NCBI RefSeq assembly: GCF_000833575.1
Contig: NZ_CP010827.1
Span: 62,001 to 126,000 of the forward strand
DNA: 64,000 nt
Direction of reading: 5' to 3'
From: Corynebacterium singulare
GTDB lineage: Bacteria; Actinomycetota; Actinomycetes; Mycobacteriales; Mycobacteriaceae
Of this stretch, positions 57,660 through 64,000 are shown piece by piece. How positions within the stretch are numbered: the stretch's first letter is position 1; each line of letters begins with the position of its first letter. Below the pieces are notes generated by a model. The model saw only the letters and a list, made by a program, of their open reading frames with translations, did no database searches and was not told the origin of the DNA. The position numbers and the translations under genes are program-made.

Positions 57660-58788
57660 AGTGTCTCCCCCGCAGCTGACGAACATTCAGGACATCGTCG
57701 ACGATTGCGCCCAGATCCTGCAGCGCTCCGTTGAGGTGACTACCCCCACCATCGCCGTGATTGCTGCCAGCGCTCAGATCGGCGCCATCGACAACAATCG
57801 TGCCCGGTCCATCCTTAACCGCACGCCACCGCCGGAGCCGATTCCGTGGATGCTGAGCTTCGGCATTCAGGAAGCGGTCCTGCCGGTGCGCCTGCCCGCC
57901 AACCCGCGCTACGACATGTTGCCTCGTTTGGTTATTCCGCTGCGTCACCAGGGGAGACTGGTGGGGTATCTGTGGGCTATTGATGAGCCCGCGCTGGGTG
58001 ATGCCCCCGTGGTCAAGCTCGGCTCTCTTCTTACCCGCTTGGCTCGGCTTATCGACGAACACGATGCTCCACTGGCCGCCCATGCGCAACAGTTAGGTGA
58101 CATGGCCCGCGAAGTCCTCGCGGGCGATCCTGCCGCGCTGGCGGCAGCCCGGGAACGTGACCTCTTGCCCTCCGATGGCGAGTTGACCATACACCGCGTG
58201 CTGATAGAAGGTGATCAGCGCGCGCTTGCTGTGGAGCTTTCGCGTCCCTTGGTTCGCCGGCCTTTCTTGGTAGCGGACTCCCACGATTCCCTCGTTCTCA
58301 TCGAATGCCGCCGCAGTGTGCTGGACACGGAAGCGCTGATGGAGGAACTGCACAACGCTGCCCTCGTGGTTGGCGCGGCCGTCGTGGCGCGTGGGTCGGC
58401 GCCCACTGCTCGGCAGGCGCGACTCATGGCGGATGTGGCCAGGTTGTGTGGCCACGAGGCTATGAGCTGGGATGAAGCTGGTGCTTGGCGGCTGCTGCGC
58501 GGGTGGGAGCTGACTCCAGAGACGGTAGAGGAGATAAGCCCGGATGCCGCTGTGCTTCTCGACGAGCCCCGCAACTCCTACTGGGAGACTCTCCTTACCT
58601 ATTTTGAGCACTCTCGCAACGTGTCTGAAACCGCCGATGCTCTCTATATTCACCGCGCTACGCTGCACTACCGCCTAGACCGCGTGCGCGACATTCTCGG
58701 GCCCAGTGTACTGGATGACGGCTGGCGCTGCGCTGCACTGTATGTGGCCCTTAAGCTGCACGCGGCCCTTATAGGGAAAGAAAAGTGA
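57652..58788 (+). CDS. PucR-family transcriptional regulator
   Basis: A 378-residue regulator. The C-terminal helix-turn-helix of the PucR type is YFEHSRNVSETADALYIHRATLHYRLDRVRDILG (about residues 325-358). The N-terminal two-thirds are an effector domain resembling a GAF-like fold, with no recognised ligand site. PucR/CdaR-type proteins usually activate catabolic or transport genes. The start ATG lies inside a 16-bp palindrome, so autoregulation is likely. Divergent from the permease-decarboxylase-aminotransferase genes. Confidence 0.87.
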   Translation: MSKVSPPQLTNIQDIVDDCAQILQRSVEVTTPTIAVIAASAQIGAIDNNRARSILNRTPPPEPIPWMLSFGIQEAVLPVRLPANPRYDMLPRLVIPLRHQGRLVGYLWAIDEPALGDAPVVKLGSLLTRLARLIDEHDAPLAAHAQQLGDMAREVLAGDPAALAAARERDLLPSDGELTIHRVLIEGDQRALAVELSRPLVRRPFLVADSHDSLVLIECRRSVLDTEALMEELHNAALVVGAAVVARGSAPTARQARLMADVARLCGHEAMSWDEAGAWRLLRGWELTPETVEEISPDAAVLLDEPRNSYWETLLTYFEHSRNVSETADALYIHRATLHYRLDRVRDILGPSVLDDGWRCAALYVALKLHAALIGKEK

Positions 58789-58852
58789 AGCCCCATTTTG
58801 TTCCTAGGGGAAGCGCTCAGGTAGAGTGATGGACGATTCATTGCGAATCGCT

Positions 58853-58941
58853 GGAGACGTGCCAGAGCGGCCGAATGGGGCTCCCTGCTAAGGAGTTGAC
58901 TTACTTGCGTAGGTCCGGAGGTTCAAATCCTCTCGTCTCCG
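58853..58941 (+). tRNA. tRNA-Ser (anticodon GCT)
   Basis: Acceptor GGAGACG (58853-58859) pairs with CGTCTCC (58934-58940), discriminator G. Anticodon arm CTCC-CTGCTAA-GGAG gives anticodon GCT. A long variable arm follows, as in serine tRNAs, then the T arm with TTCAAAT. CCA is not encoded (GCAAA follows). Confidence 0.95.
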
Positions 58942-58993
58942 CAAATGTCATGAGTTGCGACCTGCTAGACAAGTGAGTCGCGGCATCGTTGAC

Positions 58994-59035
58994 AAACCGG
59001 CATTTCAGCATGTTTTGTTCTGGGGTGCCGGTTTT
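58994..59035 (+). terminator. Rho-independent terminator after tRNA-Ser(GCT)
   Basis: AAACCGGCA (58994-59002) pairs perfectly with TGCCGGTTT (59026-59034) across a 23-base loop containing an inner CAG/CTG stem, and is followed by a T-run. It should end tRNA transcription. Confidence 0.8.
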
Positions 59036-59041
59036 GCGTTG

Positions 59042-59349
59042 AACCCCCCTAATGCGGTCAGATGCGCTTCATCCAGTTTTCCTGAAATACCCCGCCGCTT
59101 AAGGGAGCTGGATAGCCTAAAGGCCTTGCTCTCGGTAGGTCGAAGTGCGGATGGTACACAGGACTCTGCTAATTGGACCGTGCTGTTTAAGCAGGTAACC
59201 AACGGTATCAAGTGTCGAAGGTTACCCAGGTTGCCACTCTCTACCATGATGCTGGCTCCAAGTTCGTGTCGCTACCTAGCGAGCATATGTGGTTCCATTG
59301 CCTCGGAGTGCAGGCCCATTTAATGAAGCAGTGGTCCTGATCGCCCTAG
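59042..59349. other. Unassigned stretch between terminator and IS21 element
   Basis: About 310 bp with several short ORFs (longest 122 codons, plus strand from 58955) that have no recognisable domain, no good ribosome site and stop-rich alternatives. I see no RNA gene or repeat in it. It may be debris of earlier integrations at the tRNA gene. Confidence 0.4.
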
Positions 59350-59491
59350 ATATGAGTGTTGCGCGGGGGTATCTAGTAACACCGTGGTGACTATCTAGTA
59401 ACGGGATGGTGAGTATCGAGTAACACTTTGGGGGAAGATTCTTCTGACCGCGTGACAAAAGGGCTCGCGGCATAATCAGAGGAGTCCGATC

Positions 59492-61126
59492 GTGACTGAT
59501 TACCGGGCCGTGATGGACCTTGTCTTACAAGGCTGGTCCGTCCGTCAAATCTGCTCGACTGTGCGTTGCTCACATACCACAGTCCAAAAGGCCCGCCAGA
59601 CAATGGCGGCACACCAGATCACAACCCATGAACAACTCGCCGGCATCACCGACGAAGAAATGGCCACATGGTTTGTTGATGGTCGAAGTCTTGCCCAAGG
59701 AGACTTCGTGCCCATCGACTTCGACGCGGTGGCCAAAGCACGTACCGGCCGAAACAAAGTCACTCTCCAAGTCTTGTGGGGCCGCTACACCACCCAACCT
59801 GCCCGTCCGTCTCAGCGTTACTACAGCTACGAGCGGTTCCGCCAGCTTGTCGCCGAACACGTTGATGCCACAGGACTTACCGCACGCATTACGCATATCC
59901 CGGCACACACTATGCAAGTCGACTGGGCCGGTACCACAATGCGGCTGTTTGACCCGATTGATGCCCGGGGTGCAAAAGTCAGTATTTTCGTGGCGTCACT
60001 GCCGTATTCCGGAATGTTGTTTGCCTGTGCTTGCCCGAACCAGCGGCAAGCAGCATGGCTGTGGGCGCATATCCAAGCGTTTGAATACTTCGGTGGCGTC
60101 GCTGAAGTCATTGTGCCTGATAATGCTTCGACAGCGTCACACGCAATCGGTGCTGCTGACCGCAACCGGCAGGTTAATTCCACCTACGAGGAATTCCTCG
60201 AGCATTACAACACTGCCGCGCTGCCTGCTCGCGCTCGGCGTCCGAAGGACAAGGCGAACGTGGAAGCGGCAGTCAAGATCATCACCCAAAAAGTCATCCA
60301 TACCCTCCACGGGCATCAATGCGTTGGGCTCGATGAACTCAATGCACGCATCCGCAGCCTAGTTGACGGTATCAATGACGCGGTACCCTTTCGTGGCACC
60401 TGCACCAGCAGAAGAATGCTCTTTAATGAGTTTGAACGTGATGTGCTTGGCCAACTTCCCGCATCACCGTGGCAGCATACCGAATGGAAACGCGCGAAAG
60501 TCGCCCCCAACTTCCACATCACCGTCAATACTGCTCACTATTCGGTGCCCTACCAGCTCGTCGGCCGCACTGTCGATGTACGCATCACCGGCAACGAAGT
60601 AACCGTCTTTGACGCTGGGCAGCGTGTTGCCACCCACCAGCTAGCCCAAGCCCGGGGGATCTATGTCACTGACGTGGATCATATTCCTGCCACCATGGCT
60701 GATACCACAGGACTGTGGACCAGTGACTACTTCTACCGTGAAGCAGCCAAGATCGGGCCAGCGACCCAGAAAGTCATCGCAGAACTCATCAGCGCAAAGG
60801 CAATCCCTGCCCAGGCATATCAGTCGTGTCGAAACGTACTAAATATGGGCAAGCACGCCAACAAGGCGATTTTGGAACAAGCCTGTGCCCGCCTGATCGC
60901 ACCTGATGGCGCAAGGAGGGCCGTGTCGTATACCGCGGTGAAAAACATGATGGCTGCGGTACGCAAAGACCAATCCACCCGCCCGACAGGCCATGATCTT
61001 CTGCCAACAACACCGCCTGAAACACCACCAGCAGTACACGCACGTGATACCCGCGGCGCGTATCTGGGTGGGTCTGCTCAGTTCAGCATGGAAAACCTTA
61101 GGAAGAAAGGACCTTCGCAGTCATGA
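59492..61126 (+). CDS. istA: IS21-family transposase IstA
   Basis: A 544-residue DDE transposase. N-terminal helix-turn-helix WSVRQICSTVRCSHTTVQKARQ (about residues 15-36); catalytic acids in MQVDWAGTTMRLFD (about 148), VIVPDNASTASH (about 210) and RRPKDKANVEAAVKII (Glu about 255). The C-terminal part is a beta-rich DNA-binding region. The start is a GTG with GAGGAG upstream. Its stop overlaps the start of istB by 4 bases (ATGA). Works with IstB to insert the element. Confidence 0.95.
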   Translation: MTDYRAVMDLVLQGWSVRQICSTVRCSHTTVQKARQTMAAHQITTHEQLAGITDEEMATWFVDGRSLAQGDFVPIDFDAVAKARTGRNKVTLQVLWGRYTTQPARPSQRYYSYERFRQLVAEHVDATGLTARITHIPAHTMQVDWAGTTMRLFDPIDARGAKVSIFVASLPYSGMLFACACPNQRQAAWLWAHIQAFEYFGGVAEVIVPDNASTASHAIGAADRNRQVNSTYEEFLEHYNTAALPARARRPKDKANVEAAVKIITQKVIHTLHGHQCVGLDELNARIRSLVDGINDAVPFRGTCTSRRMLFNEFERDVLGQLPASPWQHTEWKRAKVAPNFHITVNTAHYSVPYQLVGRTVDVRITGNEVTVFDAGQRVATHQLAQARGIYVTDVDHIPATMADTTGLWTSDYFYREAAKIGPATQKVIAELISAKAIPAQAYQSCRNVLNMGKHANKAILEQACARLIAPDGARRAVSYTAVKNMMAAVRKDQSTRPTGHDLLPTTPPETPPAVHARDTRGAYLGGSAQFSMENLRKKGPSQS

Positions 61127-61899
61127 CACAGCCACAACCAGCATCGGCATCAGCACGCTTTCTAGATGAATCGGTCCTGCCGGTCTTTACCGATCTGCGA
61201 ATGACGGCCTTCGGCCGAACCGTGATTGATATTGCCGCAGATCCCGTCTTCGACTCGTGGAGCTTTTCTGACAAGGTGCTCCACGCACTCGATAAAGAAG
61301 TCGCGGCCAAGCGTGAGAGACGAGTCAACAAACTACTCAAAGCATCCCGATCGCCAAATCTTGATGCATGTATCGAAGACATCACCTACGCACCCGGCCG
61401 CAACCTCAACAAAGAGCAAATCACCAGACTCGCTCACTGCCAATGGTGTCAAAAAGCGCAAAGCATTGTCATCCTCGGCAAATCATCCGTCGGCAAAACC
61501 TACCTGGCCCAAGCACTGCTAACCGCCGCGTGCAGAAACGACTACTCCGCCCGCTTCTTCCGCACAGACACACTAGCCAACCAGCTGATGGTGCTACGCC
61601 ATAATGACGCAGCACGCATGGAATTTCTTCAAGACCTACACCTGGCAGACGTACTCGTTCTTGACGACTTCCTAACAACCCCGATTGATGCAGCCACAGC
61701 ACACCAGCTACTCAATATTCTTGCGGAACGTGAACACCGGGGATCAACGATCGTGACCTCACAGTTCACGCCCGACGAGTGGTACAAATCCATCCCGGAT
61801 GCTGTCATCGCCGAGTCGATACTGAATCGGCTTGTCGTTGGCGCTGAGATCATCACACTGGAAGGACCCAACATGCGCCTAGAAGGCAACGCAGAGTAG
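61123..61899 (+). CDS. istB: IS21-family helper ATPase IstB
   Basis: A 258-residue AAA+ ATPase related to DnaC. Walker A is ILGKSSVGKTYLAQAL (about residue 118), Walker B is DVLVLDDFLTTP (about 180), and the sensor I region is STIVTSQFTPDEWYK. The N-terminal region is helical. IstB selects target DNA and stimulates IstA. Starts in the ATGA overlap with istA. The gene ends about 90 bp before the right end of the element. Confidence 0.95.
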   Translation: MTQPQPASASARFLDESVLPVFTDLRMTAFGRTVIDIAADPVFDSWSFSDKVLHALDKEVAAKRERRVNKLLKASRSPNLDACIEDITYAPGRNLNKEQITRLAHCQWCQKAQSIVILGKSSVGKTYLAQALLTAACRNDYSARFFRTDTLANQLMVLRHNDAARMEFLQDLHLADVLVLDDFLTTPIDAATAHQLLNILAEREHRGSTIVTSQFTPDEWYKSIPDAVIAESILNRLVVGAEIITLEGPNMRLEGNAE

Positions 61900-62128
61900 T
61901 TGCTCATAAGCAACGCCCGGGTGTTACTCAATACTCACCCGGGCGTTACTGCTTGCTCACCACGGCGTTACTAAATACGTGGTCCTAACAATATGAGGCC
62001 AACGTATTGGGTATCCCTCTGGGCTGCAAAAGTGGGAACGGCTAAGCCCCATATGTCTGAGGAGCGATGAGCCTCCTGGTCGAAATCGCACGACCGATTC
62101 CAGTTTTGTATACAAACCCGTTCTGTAT

Positions 62129-62148
62129 CCAAAAGTTTTTGGTAGGCT
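62129..62148 (+). promoter_or_regulatory. Probable promoter region of the peptide-ThiF-MFS operon
   Basis: A CCAAAA-gt-TTTTGG inverted repeat (62129-62142) is followed at once by TAGGCT (62143-62148), a common corynebacterial -10 box, giving a transcript start near 62155 and a leader of about 33 nt before the peptide gene. The repeat covers the -35 side, as an operator might. Inference only. Confidence 0.45.
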
Positions 62149-62187
62149 AGGCGGTTGTAACAGTTATTTATCCTGAAGGGAGTGAAA

Positions 62188-62265
62188 ATGGAAGGCCTGA
62201 CTTTCGAAAACTTGAAAGCTGAAGATTTCGTATTGTTATGCGGCGGTTGCTGTACCGACGGATAA
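62188..62265 (+). CDS. 25-residue putative RiPP precursor peptide
   Basis: ATG 62188 is preceded by GAAGGGAG at 7 bases, an excellent ribosome site. The product has an acidic, Leu/Phe-containing leader-like part (LTFENLKAEDFVLL) and a Cys/Gly-rich tail, CGGCCTDG, ending in glycine directly before TAA. It lies 18 bp before a ThiF-like gene with a peptide-recognition-like domain. This is the layout of a ribosomally made, modified peptide. The gene is too short for usual gene finders. No known precursor family is recognised. Confidence 0.75.
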   Translation: MEGLTFENLKAEDFVLLCGGCCTDG

Positions 62266-62283
62266 TCCCAGAAAGAGTTGAGT

Positions 62284-63366
62284 ATGTATCGTCTGAAATA
62301 CGCTCATAGGCCACTCGCTGTTGGTAAGGACTCCTTGATCATTGGCGGAGTTTCCTACGGGAGCTCTAGGAAGGTAAGGGATTCCGATGGGAGAATCAAG
62401 GCGATCTTAACTCGGTTAGATGGAACTAGGACCCTTGAGCAGATCTATTTCGAGCTTGAGGGGTCCTTTCCGTCGCTAAGCTATCAATTTGTCGAGGAGC
62501 TCGTTTCCGCACTTGCAGACTTTGGATTTCTTGAAGAGTCGGAGTATCCCTCCGAACTTGATACTAGGTTCGAACTATGGTCTAGAGCGCAAAACCTGTA
62601 TCAAGGGATGGATAACCAGTTGCGAGAGCATCCATGGTATGTGCAGGAGAAATTATCAAATAGCGCAGCTGCCATAGTAGGGCTTGGGGGAGTCGGGTCA
62701 GAAGTGGCCGTTCTTCTTGCCCGAGCTGGCATTGGAAAGCTCGTCCTTATTGACCCAGATACAGTTGAGCCGACAAATATTGTTCGCCAGCATTTCAAAT
62801 TTACCGATATTGGAGATGCAAAGAGTAAGGCGTTAGCTAGTCAAATAGCGGAAATTGGACTTGAGACAGAGATAGACTGCTTGCAGAAAAGCTTATGTAC
62901 AACGAGTGACTTCGAGCGTACGCTGAATTCGGTAGATACTTTCGCACTGTCAGCGGACTACCCTGAGAGAATAAGATTCACGGCGAATGACTTTGCATTA
63001 CGTCATGAAATGCCGTGGGCGCACTGCGGGTACCAAGGTCCCGAGATTATCCTAGGTATTCATGATAGCTGTGGTGCCTGTTTTAGATGCATAAAAGACT
63101 ATCAGACGATCGAGCGTGCCGACCGTGATCTGCACATCCGAGAGTACTCACGTCCTCTAAGGCAAGCGGGTAATTCCGTTTCTTCCTCAATTTCAGCAGC
63201 CTTTCTCGCGCACGGAATAATTAGTCTACTCACGGGAGTTCCTTGTATAAAAACAAACGTAGAGTATTGGTTTTCTATGCAATCAATGACGATAAACAAA
63301 GTTGAAGTACCTAACTTCGAAACTTGCGCCCATAAAGGAGTTGGTGTTGTCGCTTTGGAAAAATAG
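62284..63366 (+). CDS. ThiF/MccB-like E1 adenylating enzyme with N-terminal peptide-binding-like domain
   Basis: A 360-residue protein. Residues about 1-85 (PLAVGKDSLIIGG... LEQIYFELEGSFPS... LVSALADFGFLEE) resemble a PqqD/RRE-type recognition domain. Residues 125-345 are ThiF-like: GLGGVGS (133-139), Asp157, NIVRQ with Arg168, GDAKSK (177-182) and a catalytic-Asp region ADYPERIRFTAND (Asp225). Zinc-type Cys are in CGACFRC (263-269), with a second partial cluster TCAHKG (Cys348, His350). MccB in microcin C and PaaA in pantocin have this design and activate carboxyl groups of short peptides with ATP. ATG 62284 has AGAAAGAG upstream. AT-rich, unlike the core genome. Confidence 0.85.
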   Translation: MYRLKYAHRPLAVGKDSLIIGGVSYGSSRKVRDSDGRIKAILTRLDGTRTLEQIYFELEGSFPSLSYQFVEELVSALADFGFLEESEYPSELDTRFELWSRAQNLYQGMDNQLREHPWYVQEKLSNSAAAIVGLGGVGSEVAVLLARAGIGKLVLIDPDTVEPTNIVRQHFKFTDIGDAKSKALASQIAEIGLETEIDCLQKSLCTTSDFERTLNSVDTFALSADYPERIRFTANDFALRHEMPWAHCGYQGPEIILGIHDSCGACFRCIKDYQTIERADRDLHIREYSRPLRQAGNSVSSSISAAFLAHGIISLLTGVPCIKTNVEYWFSMQSMTINKVEVPNFETCAHKGVGVVALEK

Positions 63367-64000
63367 AGACTACAAATTGCTAATGTCGGGGCAAACAGTA
63401 AATGTAGTCGGTAATCAAATTACTACTTTCGCCCTATTTCTTGTAGTTCTTAATGTTACCAACTCTCCATCCGCTGCAAGTTTTTCGTCAGGATTATTTG
63501 TCTTAAGTATGGTTGTTTTGGGGCTGCCAATCGGTCGCCTAGTGGACAGATATTCAAGATTAGTAATTCTTAAAATTTCCGCCACACTTGGCGTCGTTGG
63601 TTCCCTGTTATGCGTCTTTGCGGCCAATGGACATTATCCGATATCTCTTTTTGCAGTTTCAGCTTTCTTGCTAGGGGGTATCTCCTCGGCTTTTGGTACG
63701 GCAGAACGCGCATTTCTTAAAGAACTAATCCCCCCGAGTTTGCTAGCAAAAGCCATGGCTGTTAATCAAGGTCGATACTCGATCGGAACCTTACTTGGGC
63801 CACCAATTGCCGGTCTGCTTATCTCGCATTCGGCGCAAGCTCCTTTTTGGGTTGATGCAGCTTCATTCTGCTGGGTTCTAGCTTGCCTTTTGCTTATTCG
63901 TTTCCGGTCAAGCGAAACAGACTCTTCGAATACCCCCAGCGAAACACCTCCGCTACGCCCAGCATGGGATTGGCTACGTGGTCAAAAGCAGCTCTTCTCC
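63347..64000 (+). CDS. MFS transporter, probable peptide exporter (3' end outside window)
   Basis: The frame is open to the right edge (218 codons). It begins MSLWKNRDYKLLMSGQTVNVVGN when read from TTG 63347, matching the usual 'LWxNrdfxlLxxgqtvsxlG' start of MFS exporters; later come GRLVDRYSR (motif A-like) and FGTAERAFLKELIPP with NQGRYSIGTLLGPPIAG. About six helices are visible. AAAGGAG at 63334-63340, inside the ThiF gene, supports TTG 63347 (or GTG 63344), giving a 20-bp overlap and translational coupling. MccC, the microcin C exporter, is also an MFS protein. Confidence 0.85.
   Translation, partial: MSLWKNRDYKLLMSGQTVNVVGNQITTFALFLVVLNVTNSPSAASFSSGLFVLSMVVLGLPIGRLVDRYSRLVILKISATLGVVGSLLCVFAANGHYPISLFAVSAFLLGGISSAFGTAERAFLKELIPPSLLAKAMAVNQGRYSIGTLLGPPIAGLLISHSAQAPFWVDAASFCWVLACLLLIRFRSSETDSSNTPSETPPLRPAWDWLRGQKQLFS

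Larger units (their letters stand above)
59357..61990 (+). mobile_element. IS21-family insertion sequence
   Basis: A 2,634-bp element. Left end TGTT at 59357 and right end AACA at 61990. The target ATATGAG occurs on both sides (59350-59356 and 61991-61997), a 7-bp duplication. Near the left end, GTATCTAGTAAC-type repeats occur three times (about 59369, 59390 and 59413); the right end carries matching inverted copies (GTTACTAAATAC and two more). This multiple-terminal-repeat design is typical of IS21. It carries istA and istB, both intact. Confidence 0.96.

Noticed and set aside
58955-59323. 122-codon ORF between tRNA-Ser and IS21
   Set aside because: Covers the terminator, has no domain and competes with equally long frames on the other strand.
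61998-62078. 25-codon ORF starting at the ATG in the right IS21 target duplication
   Set aside because: No ribosome site, no leader-like pattern and no conserved-looking residues; it begins within the duplicated target.
1-64000. CRISPR arrays
   Set aside because: No run of regularly spaced identical repeats with unique spacers was found; the repeat clusters seen are short and promoter-linked.

Overview
The window is high-GC actinobacterial DNA and almost certainly comes from a Corynebacterium chromosome. The evidence is the complete arabinogalactan assembly locus (single Emb arabinosyltransferase, AftA, DprE1/DprE2, GlfT1, Wzm/Wzt), the DUF222/HNH gene and a very large share of genes with a TANNNT -10 box 6-8 bases before the start codon, i.e. 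leaderless promoters. Genus level is as far as the sequence alone lets me go.

Layout. 1-23,800: core metabolism and housekeeping genes (SulP transporter, ferritin, HAD hydrolase, HNH protein, ROK regulator divergent from a LOG protein, DUF885 peptidase, DUF4143 ATPase, AbrB/TauE transporter pair on overlapping divergent promoters, HrpB helicase, Fic protein, an FMN reductase-SDR pair, LysE exporter, S4/VOC/ATL genes, a paired SMR efflux pump, a beta-lactamase-fold secreted protein, PrsW with a small partner, M13 peptidase, esterase). 23,800-40,700: the cell-wall arabinogalactan locus. DprE1/DprE2 make decaprenyl-phospho-arabinose, AftA and Emb use it to build arabinan, GlfT1 starts the galactan, Wzm/Wzt flip it across the membrane, and two GtrA proteins probably serve lipid-linked sugar handling. 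40,860-46,510: tRNA-Ser(UGA), small accessory genes, two antitoxin-like genes without a toxin, a sirtuin, a RelBE module, and the fossil of a tandem duplication involving moeB and a DUF1648 gene. 46,550-50,620: an IS1634-family element flanked by two copies of a 1,198-bp segment that contains a whole lipoprotein gene; I read this as an unusually long target-site duplication. 50,666-53,356: molybdopterin genes moaE, mog, moeA, moaD. 53,378-58,790: an aromatic-type aminotransferase, a TPP-dependent 2-oxo acid decarboxylase and an amino-acid permease on one strand, divergent from a PucR-type regulator whose start codon lies in a perfect palindrome; this looks like an amino-acid uptake and Ehrlich-type catabolic unit. 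58,850-64,000: tRNA-Ser(GCU), a terminator, an IS21-family element with exact ends and a 7-bp target duplication, and then AT-rich foreign DNA.

The most interesting locus is at the right edge. A 25-codon gene (62,188-62,265) encodes a peptide ending in a Cys/Gly-rich tail. It is followed by a ThiF/E1-like enzyme with an N-terminal peptide-recognition-like domain, and by an overlapping MFS exporter that runs off the window. This is the A-B-C gene order of microcin C operons, but the peptide lacks the C-terminal Asn of microcin C and no YcaO protein is visible, so it may be an undescribed RiPP system. The second highlight is the 1.2-kb duplication made by the IS1634-type element.
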